Source: an uncultured Flavobacteriaceae bacterium
Lineage (GTDB): Bacteria; Bacteroidota; Bacteroidia; Flavobacteriales; Flavobacteriaceae
Assembly: GCA_947500585.1 (NCBI GenBank)
Contig: CANMSN010000006.1
Span: forward strand, 1-64,000
DNA: 64,000 nt
Reading direction: 5' to 3'
The position numbers were made by a program, and so were the translations under genes. This document shows, piece after piece, positions 9,502 to 18,974 of the stretch (positions are counted from its first letter, which is position 1; every line of letters begins with the position of its first letter). The notes beneath the pieces are model-generated. The model did no database searches and was not told the origin of the DNA. It worked only from the letters and a program-made list of their open reading frames with translations.

Positions 9502-10128
9502 ATGTGCCAGTTTTTAATCAGATTATTTAAAAAGAATACTCGCATAAAAGAACAAGATTCCATGAAAAAATATTTAATAGTAGGTTTAGGAAATATTGGC
9601 GAGAAATATGAAAATACACGTCATAACATCGGTTTTAAAGTTTTAGATCATTTTGCACGTAAAGAAGATTTAACTTTTGAAACTCAAAAACTTGGAGACA
9701 TTGCTACTTATAAATTGAAAGGAAGAACATTCATTTTATTAAAACCAAATACTTACATGAATTTAAGTGGTAAAGCGGTTTTATATTGGCTAACTAAAGA
9801 AAAAATTCCTATAGAAAACTTACTTGTCATAACAGATGATTTAAATCTGCCTTTCGGAAGTATTAGATTGAAAACTAAAGGAAGTGATGGCGGTCATAAT
9901 GGTTTAAAGGATATTCAAGAAAAACTAAATACTACAAAATATAATCGATTTAGATTTGGAATAAGCGATGCTTTTAATAAAGGAAAACAAATTGATTATG
10001 TATTAGGCGAATGGACTGATGAGGAAAATAAAACTCTAAAAGAACGTTTAGAAAAATCTGTTGAACTTATTAAATCCTTCGTTCTTGCAGGAGTAAATAA
10101 TACGATGAACGCTTTTAACGGAAAATAA
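9502..10128 (+). CDS. pth: Peptidyl-tRNA hydrolase
   Basis: Pth cleaves the ester bond of peptidyl-tRNAs dropped by stalled ribosomes and recycles the tRNA. The core is clear: YLIVGLGNIGEKYENTRHN with the catalytic His of the TRHN motif, LLKPNTYMNLSG, the aspartate in VITDDLNLP, and SDGGHNGLK. The frame opens at ATG 9502, giving 208 residues with a 20-residue basic extension. The usual family start would be the internal ATG at 9562 (MKKYLIVGLGN). Some flavobacterial entries carry such an extension, so I keep the longer form but either is possible. It is convergent with the metalloprotease gene, 26 bases away, without a visible terminator between them. Confidence 0.93.
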   Translation: MCQFLIRLFKKNTRIKEQDSMKKYLIVGLGNIGEKYENTRHNIGFKVLDHFARKEDLTFETQKLGDIATYKLKGRTFILLKPNTYMNLSGKAVLYWLTKEKIPIENLLVITDDLNLPFGSIRLKTKGSDGGHNGLKDIQEKLNTTKYNRFRFGISDAFNKGKQIDYVLGEWTDEENKTLKERLEKSVELIKSFVLAGVNNTMNAFNGK

Positions 10129-10154
10129 TAAACAAAACTTCGAGTTTCATTTTA

Positions 10155-12821
10155 CTATCTAATAATAATCTTTTTGGAAGACTTTTGAATACCATCATTT
10201 ATATTTAAAATATACATACCAGATTGTATGTAGTTTAAATCAATATCTTCATCAAAATCTCCATTTAAGTTATCATAAATAGTTTCAAATACTAAACGAC
10301 CTCTTATATCGAAAAGGGTTAACATAATTTTTGTTGATTCAGTCGATAATTGAATTTTAAACTGACCTGAGTTAGGATTCGGAAAAAGAGAAAATTCTGG
10401 AAAATCAACAAAATCAGGTTCATCAATATCTAATGGTGTTTCATTGGTTTCACATAGTTCTACAAACCAAGAATTCAAAGTTCCTATGTCTCCATCTTCA
10501 AAATCACCTAAACGAATAGTCCAATTTCCTGAAGCATTTTCACCATTAAAACCATCTAGTAATTCCCTTAAAGATTTAGAGGCTATATTTATTCCAGAAT
10601 TAGAGCAATTGTAAGTTAAAGCATCGTCATCAAAAGTACCAATAATATTATCTTCCTCTTGGCAGTCGCTAGACGATTTCAATAAAACTTCAGTGTTATT
10701 AGGACTCAATAAAGCTATAGCTAAATCACCTATGTATGAATGTGTAATATTTACACCAATATTAATATCAGAAATAATAGAAGAATCTGGAATGTTTATA
10801 GTATGACTTTGTGTAAAAGTCCTCGCATTATCAGTTATAGATATTCCCAAATTTGATGCTGAACTGTATTGTACACAGGTTGTATTTACATTATAATTAA
10901 TAGCAAAATCTTTTGAATTAATTGCAAAGAAATTATTGTTTGTAGGTTCAATCATTATTCTACAGTATGGTGCAGCAATATTAGGGACTGTGAGGTTATA
11001 GCTCCCATTATTTGGTATGTCGTTTACAATAACATTATAAGTGCTGCCTCCATCGGTAGAAAGTAAAATATTAATATTTGAAGCTCCAGATAATGTATTG
11101 GTATTATTCACATTCCATGTTATGGTTTCGCTTGTTCCACTTGTCCATGAAATACCAGATGTGTTTTGTGAAGTTATTTCAAATGGCCCATAATTAGAGT
11201 CAAAAGTAACCCGCATATCATCATGTTTGTTATTTGCACCGCCTGATTTATTATCTCTAACGGTTAATCTGAAATCTGCAGTTCTATTTGTATTTGGTAT
11301 TTTTTCCCATTGCGTAGCATTAACTCCAAACCTTAAATCTGATAAATTAGGAAAATATCTAATGTTATTAATTGTTGGTGAATATGATCTAAACAGAACC
11401 GAGTTAGAGTCTGTTGAATTTGCATCAGGATAAGTTGTTGAGCCATTGTTTTCATCAATCTGTTCCCAGCAATAGGTAATTATATCACCATCAACATCGC
11501 CGCCAGTACCTACTAATTTAAAAGGCGTTCCGATGGGCAATGTTAAATTACTTCCAGCGTCTACCGTTGGGGTTGTATTGCCTGTATTTACAGTAGATGC
11601 GCAAGAGGTGTTTTTAATATAAGATGTTACTTGCTCAATAGAAATAGCATGAAAGTAAGGATCACTATTTGTTTGTACATTAGCTGAACCTGCAATTCCA
11701 GCATATCCCATGATTGTTGTACCGCTGCCAGGTTCCATTTGTGCAATAGTATTATCAAAATCTATATCGCCATTGCTAGTCCAAGTATGGTTTGCTCCAA
11801 ATTGGTGGCCTATTTCATGAGCTACCAAGTCTATATCAAAATTAAAACCATCTGGATCGGTGTCAGAACTATAGCCACTTCCTTTTAATCCATTAACACA
11901 AACACAACCTATACACCCAGCATTTCCGTCAAATCCAATAGCAGATAAAAGATGTCCAATATCGTAATTAGCGCTTAGTATTTCTGTATCAAGTGTGGTT
12001 TGTAATTCATTACTATAGTTTGAAAAACCTGAGTAAGGATCAAATCCAGAATTTAAATAAATTACAGAATCGTTCGTGCCAATTAATTCTAAAGAAAGGT
12101 TGAAATCGTTTTCAAAAACGGCATTTATATTAGTTAAAGTTGCAGCTAAAGAGGCATTTACAGAAGCTAGTGTTCCACCATGAAAAGCGGCATATTCTCC
12201 AGTTACAGATATTGCTAACCTGTAAGTTCTTTTTATACTATCATCAGCATCCTTTGAAGTAAAACTAGACTTTAATGTATTCTCTAAAGAAGTGTTTTCA
12301 GTTAAACATTTAAAACCTTTCTTTTTATCAATACTTGACTTATTTATAACAGTAATTAGATTATTTTTAGTTGCATCTGGTTCAAAAACTAGTGTTTCGT
12401 CTTTTCCTAAAATAATTCCTGTTAACCCTTTATAAGGAGATAAACTAAAACGTAAATAAGCCGAAGGCGAATCTATACCATAACCAACATAAGATTTTAT
12501 TTCAGGATATTTTGCTTGTAAATTTGGATGAAAAACGGAGGCTTCTTCTATTCTATATTTTTCAAACTTGCCATTAGCATTAGGTAAGCTTAAAACGAAG
12601 TTTTGTGTTTTTGAAAGATTAAAATTTTTTGAAAGCACATTTGATAGCTGATCATAATCAAACTCAAATACAACTTTTCCATCAATTACTGGATTGCTTA
12701 TGTTAGATTTTTGGAGTGTATTGTTGCTTTCAACTTTAGTGAAATAGATATTTTGTCCAAATGATGAAAATACCATTAAAAATATGGAAGTTGTTAAAAC
12801 ATGATGTAGTTTTGCTTTCAT
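10155..12821 (-). CDS. Secreted reprolysin-type zinc metalloprotease with P domain and T9SS tail
   Basis: The 888-residue extracellular protease has a signal peptide (MKAKLHHVLTTSIFLMVFSSFGQ) and a propeptide-like region to about 200. A metallopeptidase domain carries the zinc motif HEIGHQFGANH near residue 333 and a Met-turn-like TIMGYAG. After Ig-like repeats comes a proprotein-convertase P domain (about 647-790, with GDLAIALLSP and GNWTIRLGD), then a type A T9SS sorting domain (about 807-888, from FPNPNSGQ to KKIIIR). It probably digests peptides or proteins outside the cell after passing through the type IX system. I use the ATG at 12821, because the longer frame would need TTG at 12848 and places nine residues before the signal peptide. 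It is transcribed alone, divergent from ribF. Confidence 0.9.
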   Translation of the reverse strand: MKAKLHHVLTTSIFLMVFSSFGQNIYFTKVESNNTLQKSNISNPVIDGKVVFEFDYDQLSNVLSKNFNLSKTQNFVLSLPNANGKFEKYRIEEASVFHPNLQAKYPEIKSYVGYGIDSPSAYLRFSLSPYKGLTGIILGKDETLVFEPDATKNNLITVINKSSIDKKKGFKCLTENTSLENTLKSSFTSKDADDSIKRTYRLAISVTGEYAAFHGGTLASVNASLAATLTNINAVFENDFNLSLELIGTNDSVIYLNSGFDPYSGFSNYSNELQTTLDTEILSANYDIGHLLSAIGFDGNAGCIGCVCVNGLKGSGYSSDTDPDGFNFDIDLVAHEIGHQFGANHTWTSNGDIDFDNTIAQMEPGSGTTIMGYAGIAGSANVQTNSDPYFHAISIEQVTSYIKNTSCASTVNTGNTTPTVDAGSNLTLPIGTPFKLVGTGGDVDGDIITYCWEQIDENNGSTTYPDANSTDSNSVLFRSYSPTINNIRYFPNLSDLRFGVNATQWEKIPNTNRTADFRLTVRDNKSGGANNKHDDMRVTFDSNYGPFEITSQNTSGISWTSGTSETITWNVNNTNTLSGASNINILLSTDGGSTYNVIVNDIPNNGSYNLTVPNIAAPYCRIMIEPTNNNFFAINSKDFAINYNVNTTCVQYSSASNLGISITDNARTFTQSHTINIPDSSIISDINIGVNITHSYIGDLAIALLSPNNTEVLLKSSSDCQEEDNIIGTFDDDALTYNCSNSGINIASKSLRELLDGFNGENASGNWTIRLGDFEDGDIGTLNSWFVELCETNETPLDIDEPDFVDFPEFSLFPNPNSGQFKIQLSTESTKIMLTLFDIRGRLVFETIYDNLNGDFDEDIDLNYIQSGMYILNINDGIQKSSKKIIIR

Positions 12822-12858
12822 AAATAGTATTTGGGGTAATTTTATCAAACACGAATAA

Positions 12859-12866
12859 CAAATTTA
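12859..12866 (-). promoter_or_regulatory. -7 box for the metalloprotease gene
   Basis: On the minus strand TAAATTTG matches TAnnTTTG, 38 bases before the ATG, in the narrow divergent gap shared with ribF. Confidence 0.4.
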
Positions 12867-12903
12867 GTTTTTTTTATATTAACACAGAAATCTAGTGTTA
12901 TTA

Positions 12904-13839
12904 ATGAGTAAAGTTCAAAACATTGAAAAATATAAATCAGTCGAACCAACAGTAGTTACTATCGGAACTTTTGATGGTGTTCATATTGGGCACCAAAAGA
13001 TTGTTAAACGTTTAATAAACACAGGAAAATTAGAAGGACTAAAATCTGTAATTCTAACTTTTTTTCCACATCCTCGGATGGTTTTACAAAAGGATTCGAA
13101 TATCAAATTAATAAATACTATTGATGAACGAAGCGATATTTTAGATAAGCTAGGGCTAGATTATTTGCTTATTAAAAAATTCACTAAAGCATTTTCACGA
13201 TTGTCGGCTGAAGATTTTGTAAAACAAATTCTGGTTGATAAGCTAAATGCTAAAAAAGTAATTATAGGTTACGATCATAGATTTGGACGAAATAGAAATG
13301 CTGATATTAATGATTTGAAAACCTATGGAGAAATTTACGAGTTTGAAGTTGAAGAAATTTCGGTTGAAGATATTGATGACGTTGCTGTAAGTTCTACTAA
13401 AATAAGGCATGCATTAAATGAAGGCGATATTGCAAAAGCAAATAGTTTTTTGGGTTATCATTTTATGCTTAACGGTATAGTAGTTAAAGGTAAAGGCTTA
13501 GGCAGAACATTAAAATACCCGACTGCCAATATTTATATTGATCAAGATTATAAACTCATACCAAAACGTGGGTCTTATGTTGTGAATTCTAAAATAGGTG
13601 ATAAATTATTTTTTGGAATGATGAATGTAGGTGTAAATCCAACTGTAAATGGCGAGAAAGAAACTATTGAAGTTCATTTTTTCGATTTAAACAAAGATAT
13701 TTATAATCAAACCATTCAAATTAATTTGTTAGAGCGCATTCGTGACGAACAAAAGTTTGAATCAATTGAAGCTCTACAAGCACAATTACAAAAAGATAAA
13801 AAAACGGCACTACAATACATAGATAATTATAATGCTTAA
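12904..13839 (+). CDS. ribF: Bifunctional riboflavin kinase/FAD synthetase
   Basis: RibF makes FMN from riboflavin and ATP, then FAD from FMN and ATP. The N-terminal nucleotidyltransferase domain shows TIGTFDGVHIGHQKIV (about residues 20-35), the FFPHPR motif and GYDHRFGRNR. The C-terminal flavokinase domain shows GKGLGRTLKYPTANI and the MMNVGVNPTV stretch. Length (311 residues from this ATG) fits the family. An upstream in-frame GTG at 12895 exists, but the ATG at 12904 fits better. Its stop overlaps the start of the HTTM gene by 8 bases, indicating translational coupling. Confidence 0.96.
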   Translation: MSKVQNIEKYKSVEPTVVTIGTFDGVHIGHQKIVKRLINTGKLEGLKSVILTFFPHPRMVLQKDSNIKLINTIDERSDILDKLGLDYLLIKKFTKAFSRLSAEDFVKQILVDKLNAKKVIIGYDHRFGRNRNADINDLKTYGEIYEFEVEEISVEDIDDVAVSSTKIRHALNEGDIAKANSFLGYHFMLNGIVVKGKGLGRTLKYPTANIYIDQDYKLIPKRGSYVVNSKIGDKLFFGMMNVGVNPTVNGEKETIEVHFFDLNKDIYNQTIQINLLERIRDEQKFESIEALQAQLQKDKKTALQYIDNYNA

Positions 13840-15142
13840 CACATGGTTATTTAAACATATAGATAATTCGGCATTAATAGTTTTTAGGATCATTTTTGGG
13901 CTACTTTGTTTTTTAGAATCTGTTGGCGCTATAATTACAGGTTGGGTTAAAACAACTTTAATCGACCCTAAATTTACTTTCAATTTTATAGGTTTAGATT
14001 TTTTACAACCACTATCAGGAAATGGCATGTACTTTTATTATGCTGTAATGGGTGTTTTTGGGCTGTTTATTATGTTGGGTTATAAGTATAGATTTAGCAT
14101 GTTTTGTTTTACAATCATGTGGTCTGCAACATACTTAATGCAAAAAGCATCATACAACAATCATTATTATTTATTGATGCTGTTAAGTAGTATTATGGTT
14201 TTTCTTCCGGCACATAAATATGCTTCAATAGATGCGAAACTAAAGCCAAATATAAAAAGTTACTCCATGCCAAATTGGTGTAAATGGGTTTTTGTAATTC
14301 AACTTTTTATTGTTTACACGTATGCTTCGGTAGCTAAATTATATCCAGATTGGTTAGACACCACAGTTATAGAATTACTTATGAGAGGCAAAAAAAATTA
14401 TGTTTTAATAGGCGATTTACTTCAACAAAAATGGATGCATTACTTGCTAGCTTATGGCGGTATTTTATTTGATGGGTTGGTTATTCCGTTACTATTATTT
14501 AAACCTACTAGAAAATATATTTTTTTCATTTCTATCTTTTTCCATGTGTTTAACTCTGTAGTTTTTCAAATCGGGATTTTTCCATATTTATCATTAGCTT
14601 TTACATTATTCTTTTTTGAACCACAAACCATTCAAAGACTATTTTTGAAAAGCAAACCATTTTATAACGATACAGAAGTAACTATTCCAAATTACAGAAC
14701 ACCAGCAATAGCGATATTCTCAATTTATTTTTTGATCCAAATAGGGTTGCCATTGCGTCATCATTTTATTGAAGATGATGTGCTTTGGACAGAAGAAGGA
14801 CATCGGTTATCATGGCGCATGATGCTAAGAGTAAAAAGTGGTAATGCTACTTATAAAGTTGAAAATAAGGCTACAGGAAAAATTGTCAATATTAATTTAG
14901 AAGATTATTTAACCAAAAAGCAGCAACGTTTAGCAACATCTAAACCAGATGTGATTTGGCAATTTTCACAACATTTAAAAAAAGAGTTCCAAGCCAAAGG
15001 CGAAGATGTAGCCGTTTATGTTAGTTGCAAACTTAGTGTAAATGGGAAACCCTATAAAACCCTAATAAATCCGGAAGTAGATTTAGCCAATGTAGAGTGG
15101 AACACTTTTAAACACAGTAATTGGATTTTACCTTCAAAATAG
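13832..15142 (+). CDS. HTTM-domain membrane protein
   Basis: The 436-residue protein has many hydrophobic helices in its first 300 residues and a soluble C-terminal part. The layout and phrases such as NHYYLLMLLSSIMVFLPAHKYASID fit the HTTM (horizontally transferred transmembrane) family, related to vitamin K-dependent gamma-carboxylase. Bacterial members are common in Flavobacteriaceae, but no substrate is established for most. It overlaps ribF by 8 bases. A role in modification at the membrane is inference, and a carboxylase function is not shown. Confidence 0.8.
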   Translation: MLNTWLFKHIDNSALIVFRIIFGLLCFLESVGAIITGWVKTTLIDPKFTFNFIGLDFLQPLSGNGMYFYYAVMGVFGLFIMLGYKYRFSMFCFTIMWSATYLMQKASYNNHYYLLMLLSSIMVFLPAHKYASIDAKLKPNIKSYSMPNWCKWVFVIQLFIVYTYASVAKLYPDWLDTTVIELLMRGKKNYVLIGDLLQQKWMHYLLAYGGILFDGLVIPLLLFKPTRKYIFFISIFFHVFNSVVFQIGIFPYLSLAFTLFFFEPQTIQRLFLKSKPFYNDTEVTIPNYRTPAIAIFSIYFLIQIGLPLRHHFIEDDVLWTEEGHRLSWRMMLRVKSGNATYKVENKATGKIVNINLEDYLTKKQQRLATSKPDVIWQFSQHLKKEFQAKGEDVAVYVSCKLSVNGKPYKTLINPEVDLANVEWNTFKHSNWILPSK

Positions 15143-15166
15143 TTCTGTACTATATCTGGAATTCCC

Positions 15167-15174
15167 TAAATTTG
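15167..15174 (+). promoter_or_regulatory. -7 box before serS
   Basis: TAAATTTG matches TAnnTTTG, 19 bases before the serS ATG, giving a leader of about a dozen bases. TTCTG about 20 bases upstream is a weak -33 candidate. Confidence 0.45.
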
Positions 15175-15192
15175 TCGCTTAAATTTTAACAG

Positions 15193-16464
15193 ATGTTACA
15201 AGTACCTTTTATTAGAGAACATAAAGATTTGGTTATTGCACGATTAGAAAAAAGAAACATCGATGCAACTTCTATGATTGATGAAGTTATAACTTTGGAT
15301 GAAGACCGCAGACGTATTCAAACAGAGCTTGATAATACTTTAGCTGAATCGAATTCGCTATCAAAAGAAATAGGTAACTTATATAAATCTGGGGAAGCTC
15401 AAAAAGCTAATCTTTTAAAAGAAAAAACAAGTCAGTTAAAAGAAACTTCAAAAGAACTTACTGAAAAACTTAGTAATACTACTGAAGCACTAACGGAGTT
15501 ACTTTATAAAATCCCAAATGTTCCAAATGAATTAGTGCCAAGGGGAAATTCTGAAGAAGACAATGAAGAAGTCTATAAAGAAGGAGTCATTCCTGTTTTA
15601 CACAAAAACGCTTTACCACATTGGGAATTAGCCAAGAAGTATGATATTATAGATTTTGAGCTTGGTAATAAAATAACAGGAGCAGGTTTTCCTGTATATA
15701 AAGGTAAAGGAGCAAAACTACAACGCGCATTAATCGCTTATTTTTTAGATAAAAATACAGCAGCAGGATATACAGAATATCAATTGCCACTTATGGTGAA
15801 TGAAGCTTCTGCAACAGGAACAGGACAGTTGCCAGATAAAGAAGGGCAAATGTATCATGTTACTGAGGATAATTTATATTTAATACCAACTGCTGAGGTG
15901 CCTGGAACTAATATTTTTAGAGACACCTTACTTAATGAAACAGAGTTGCCAATAGGAATTACAGGTTATACACCATGTTTTCGTAGAGAAGCAGGAAGCT
16001 ACGGCGCGCATGTAAGAGGTTTAAATAGGTTGCATCAATTTGATAAAGTTGAAATTATTAGAGTAGAACATCCTAGTAAATCTTATGCAGCTTTAGATGG
16101 TATGGTTGAGCATGTGAAATCTATTTTAAAAGAATTAAAACTACCATATAGAATTTTAAGATTGTGTGGAGGTGACACCTCATTTGCATCTGCATTAACT
16201 TACGATTTTGAAGTGTTTTCTACAGCGCAAGATCGATGGTTAGAAATTTCATCAGTTTCAAATTTTGAAACCTTTCAAGCCAACCGATTAAAACTTCGAT
16301 TTAAAAATAGTGATGGTAAAAACGAATTAGCGCATACACTAAATGGAAGTGCTTTAGCATTACCCAGAGTACTTGCAGGAATTTTAGAAAACTACCAAAC
16401 AGAGGCAGGAATTGTTATTCCAGAAGTACTTCAACCTTACACAGGGTTTAGTATAATTAGCTAA
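15193..16464 (+). CDS. serS: Serine--tRNA ligase
   Basis: SerRS charges tRNA-Ser (and tRNA-Sec where present) with serine. The 423-residue product has the N-terminal helical coiled-coil arm that grips the long variable arm of the tRNA (about 30-110) and a class II catalytic core. Motif 2 is FRREAGSYG with the loop HVRGLNRLHQF (about 265-285), and motif 3 is NGSALALPRVLAGILEN near the C-terminus. IPTAEVPGTN holds the serine-binding TxE. Housekeeping gene, probably transcribed from its own promoter just upstream. Confidence 0.97.
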   Translation: MLQVPFIREHKDLVIARLEKRNIDATSMIDEVITLDEDRRRIQTELDNTLAESNSLSKEIGNLYKSGEAQKANLLKEKTSQLKETSKELTEKLSNTTEALTELLYKIPNVPNELVPRGNSEEDNEEVYKEGVIPVLHKNALPHWELAKKYDIIDFELGNKITGAGFPVYKGKGAKLQRALIAYFLDKNTAAGYTEYQLPLMVNEASATGTGQLPDKEGQMYHVTEDNLYLIPTAEVPGTNIFRDTLLNETELPIGITGYTPCFRREAGSYGAHVRGLNRLHQFDKVEIIRVEHPSKSYAALDGMVEHVKSILKELKLPYRILRLCGGDTSFASALTYDFEVFSTAQDRWLEISSVSNFETFQANRLKLRFKNSDGKNELAHTLNGSALALPRVLAGILENYQTEAGIVIPEVLQPYTGFSIIS

Positions 16465-16638
16465 AATGTATTGCAAATAAATAAAAGTAAAATCTTACAA
16501 ATAAACAAGGTTTCGTTTTTAAAAACCGATTAAGTGTAAATTAATAAGGTTGTTTAACGATTTTATCTTCATTTCTTTTGTTTTTCAAAATATATTTTTG
16601 AAGTTAGCAAAACCAAATAAAGATAAACTTAACCTACC

Positions 16639-16764
16639 ATGAAAAATGTTAAACGCATTTTACTTTTAATAGCTTTAATTTTCTTTGCAAGTAAAGTTTT
16701 GTTTTCAGATTTTGAAATTTCTAAATCTAAAAATGAAACCGCTTCTATTGCAACAAGTAAATAG
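16639..16764 (+). CDS. 41-residue hydrophobic micro-protein
   Basis: A short open frame (ATG to TAG) lies in the 630-base gap between serS and the TPR gene. It begins MKNVKRILLLIALIFFASK, a basic start followed by a single membrane-spanning or signal-like helix, and ends in a polar Ser/Thr/Lys tail (NETASIATSK). There is no lipobox. AACCTACC precedes the ATG, without a strong Shine-Dalgarno, which is usual in Bacteroidota. I know no family for it. The initiation context and hydrophobic pattern make it plausible but not proven. The rest of the gap holds a terminator at 16927, a hairpin at 17010 and no other gene I can see. Confidence 0.4.
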   Translation: MKNVKRILLLIALIFFASKVLFSDFEISKSKNETASIATSK

Positions 16765-16926
16765 ATATCGAGATATTAATTGTATAAATAAAATTCCAAG
16801 ATAAGTAGTAAGAGATTAAAAATAGTCCTTTTCGTTAATTCGAAAAATAAAGGCTGTCCCCAATCGAGTATTACAATGTTTTTAAATTAGCACATAGTTA
16901 ATTATAAATTTATTTTGGTTGGTTAG

Positions 16927-16955
16927 TGCCCGAATTTTATTCGGGCATTTTTTTT
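16927..16955 (+). terminator. Rho-independent terminator
   Basis: An 8-bp stem TGCCCGAA/TTCGGGCA with a 5-base loop and eight T residues lies in the gap before the TPR gene. It could end transcription from the micro-ORF or from serS. Confidence 0.85.
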
Positions 16956-17009
16956 AGTGAAACTTTTTTTGAAAAACTAAGAGTATTTTCAAAAATATTA
17001 GTTGAACTA

Positions 17010-17029
17010 ATCCAGATGAAAATCTGGAT
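17010..17029. repeat. Small GAAA-loop hairpin
   Basis: ATCCAGAT-GAAA-ATCTGGAT is a perfect 8-bp hairpin with a tetraloop, about 60 bases before the TPR gene start. It has no T-run, so it is not a terminator; it could be a leader structure or a small repeat. Confidence 0.4.
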
Positions 17030-17092
17030 CTCCTCAATTAAAAACTTCTGATTAATACAAAATCTAAAACACACAATTGTTATATTTACAGA

Positions 17093-18868
17093 ATGAGATT
17101 TCTTTTTGTTTTATTTCTTTCAGTCACCATAAATGCTTTTGCCCAAGACGATATTTTGGCAAAGGAGTACTTTAAAAATGGAGATTTTGAAAAAGCTTTA
17201 TTTGAATACAAAAAGTTATATTCTAAATCGCCCTCTAACCTTTCATATATAGATCAAATAGTTACTACACATCAACAATTAGAACAATATGATGAGGCTG
17301 AGGCGTTCTTAACAAAGTTAATGGAGCGGGTTAATTACCCTTCTTTTTTAGTAGAATTGGGTTATAATTTTCAACTAAAAAATGATATTGAAAAAGCAAA
17401 TCTAAATTACAACAAGGCTATTGCAAGTATTAATATAAACCCAAGTAATGTGTTTGCTGTAGCTAGAAGTTTTCAGAATCATTCACTTTTAGACGAAGCT
17501 ATTATGGCCTATGAAAAAGGGATGCAGCTTAAGCCAGATTATAATTTTAATTTGCAATTAGCTCAATTGTATGGCGAAAAAGGAGACATTGAAAAGATGT
17601 TTACAGGCTATATTAATTTTGCCGAATCCAACCCAGCGTCATTAGTTACTATTAAACGCTATATCAATGATTTTATTAGTGAAAATAGTGCTAGTGAAAA
17701 CAACACAACATTCCGAAAAATTCTACTAAAAAAAATTCAACAAGAGCCTAATTTACTTTGGAATGAAATGTTGAGTTGGCTATTTATTCAGCAAAAAGAT
17801 TTTAAAAAAGCATTCATTCAAGAAAAAGCTATTTTTAACAGGAAGCCAGAAAGTTTAAAACGAATAGAAGATTTAGCTGCTATTTCATCAAACGAAAATG
17901 AAAATGAAACAGCAAAAGAAATTTACAACTTTATAATAGAAACAGCTCAAGATTTAGAAACCTTATTAGATGCCCATTACAACCTACTGCAATTAGAAAT
18001 TAAAGAAGGTTTAAAAGAAAATTACACTAGTATTAATTCAAAATATTTAGAGTTATTTAAAGAATTTGGTACGTTTTCTCAAACCTTAAATCTTCAAATT
18101 TCGTATGCGCATTTTTTGGCTTTTAATATGAATGAAACTAATAAGGCCATAGCTTTTTTAGAAAACACATTAAAGTTGCCATTAACCGAATTGCAAAAAG
18201 CCAAGGTAAAACTTGAATTGGGAGACATTTTAGTTTTACAAGAAAAATTTAATCAAGCATTAATCTATTATACACAAATTCAGCGGAATTTAAAAAATAG
18301 CACTATTTCACAAGAGGCGCGTTATAAAGTAGCAAAAGCAAGTTATTATAAAGGCGATTTTAAATGGGCGGAATCTCAACTTAAAATTTTAAAAGCATCA
18401 ACATCACAGCTTATTGCAAATGATGCATTAGATTTAAAACTTCTTATATCTGACAATAAATATGAAGATTCGCTTCAAACAGCTTTAAAACACTATGCAA
18501 AAGCAGATTTGTTGGCTTTCCAAAATAGAAATGATGAAGCGATTATGCTACTTGATAAAATTTTAGAAGAACATAAAACCGAACCAATAATAGCTCAAGC
18601 GCTATACAAACAAGCAAAGTTATTTGAATTAAAAGGCACCATTGAAAAAGCCAAAGTTAATTATGAGCGTATTATAGAAAATTATAGAGATGGCATTTTA
18701 ATTGACGATGCGCTTTTTTATTTAGCTGAAATATATGAGAAGCAATTAAATGACCCAGAAAAAGCAAAAACTTTATACGAGCAAATTATTTTTGACCACG
18801 CCGATAGTATTTATTTTGTAGATGCTAGAAAGTGTTACAGAACCTTGCGAGGCGATGCCATAAATTAG
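17093..18868 (+). CDS. Exported TPR-repeat protein
   Basis: The 591-residue product starts with a signal peptide (MRFLFVLFLSVTINAFAQ) and is built of tetratricopeptide-like helices throughout. Examples are YFKNGDFEKALFEYKKLY at about residues 26-43, and repeats near 375-400, 500-520 and 535-570 with A-x-x-Y/F-E patterns. Such proteins act as periplasmic or envelope scaffolds; no enzyme motif is present. It has its own gap upstream and precedes a small membrane regulator on the same strand. Specific role unknown. Confidence 0.8.
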   Translation: MRFLFVLFLSVTINAFAQDDILAKEYFKNGDFEKALFEYKKLYSKSPSNLSYIDQIVTTHQQLEQYDEAEAFLTKLMERVNYPSFLVELGYNFQLKNDIEKANLNYNKAIASININPSNVFAVARSFQNHSLLDEAIMAYEKGMQLKPDYNFNLQLAQLYGEKGDIEKMFTGYINFAESNPASLVTIKRYINDFISENSASENNTTFRKILLKKIQQEPNLLWNEMLSWLFIQQKDFKKAFIQEKAIFNRKPESLKRIEDLAAISSNENENETAKEIYNFIIETAQDLETLLDAHYNLLQLEIKEGLKENYTSINSKYLELFKEFGTFSQTLNLQISYAHFLAFNMNETNKAIAFLENTLKLPLTELQKAKVKLELGDILVLQEKFNQALIYYTQIQRNLKNSTISQEARYKVAKASYYKGDFKWAESQLKILKASTSQLIANDALDLKLLISDNKYEDSLQTALKHYAKADLLAFQNRNDEAIMLLDKILEEHKTEPIIAQALYKQAKLFELKGTIEKAKVNYERIIENYRDGILIDDALFYLAEIYEKQLNDPEKAKTLYEQIIFDHADSIYFVDARKCYRTLRGDAIN

Positions 18869-18944
18869 ACTTCAAAAATTACTCAGACAATAATGACGTA
18901 AAAATGTCATAAATGCGACGCTATCAAAATGAAAGAGCCTGAAA

Positions 18945-18952
18945 TACTTTTG
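18945..18952 (+). promoter_or_regulatory. -7 box before the membrane XRE regulator
   Basis: TACTTTTG matches TAnnTTTG exactly, 23 bases before the ATG. Confidence 0.45.
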
Positions 18953-18974
18953 TTTCAAATAAAATCATACTAAA

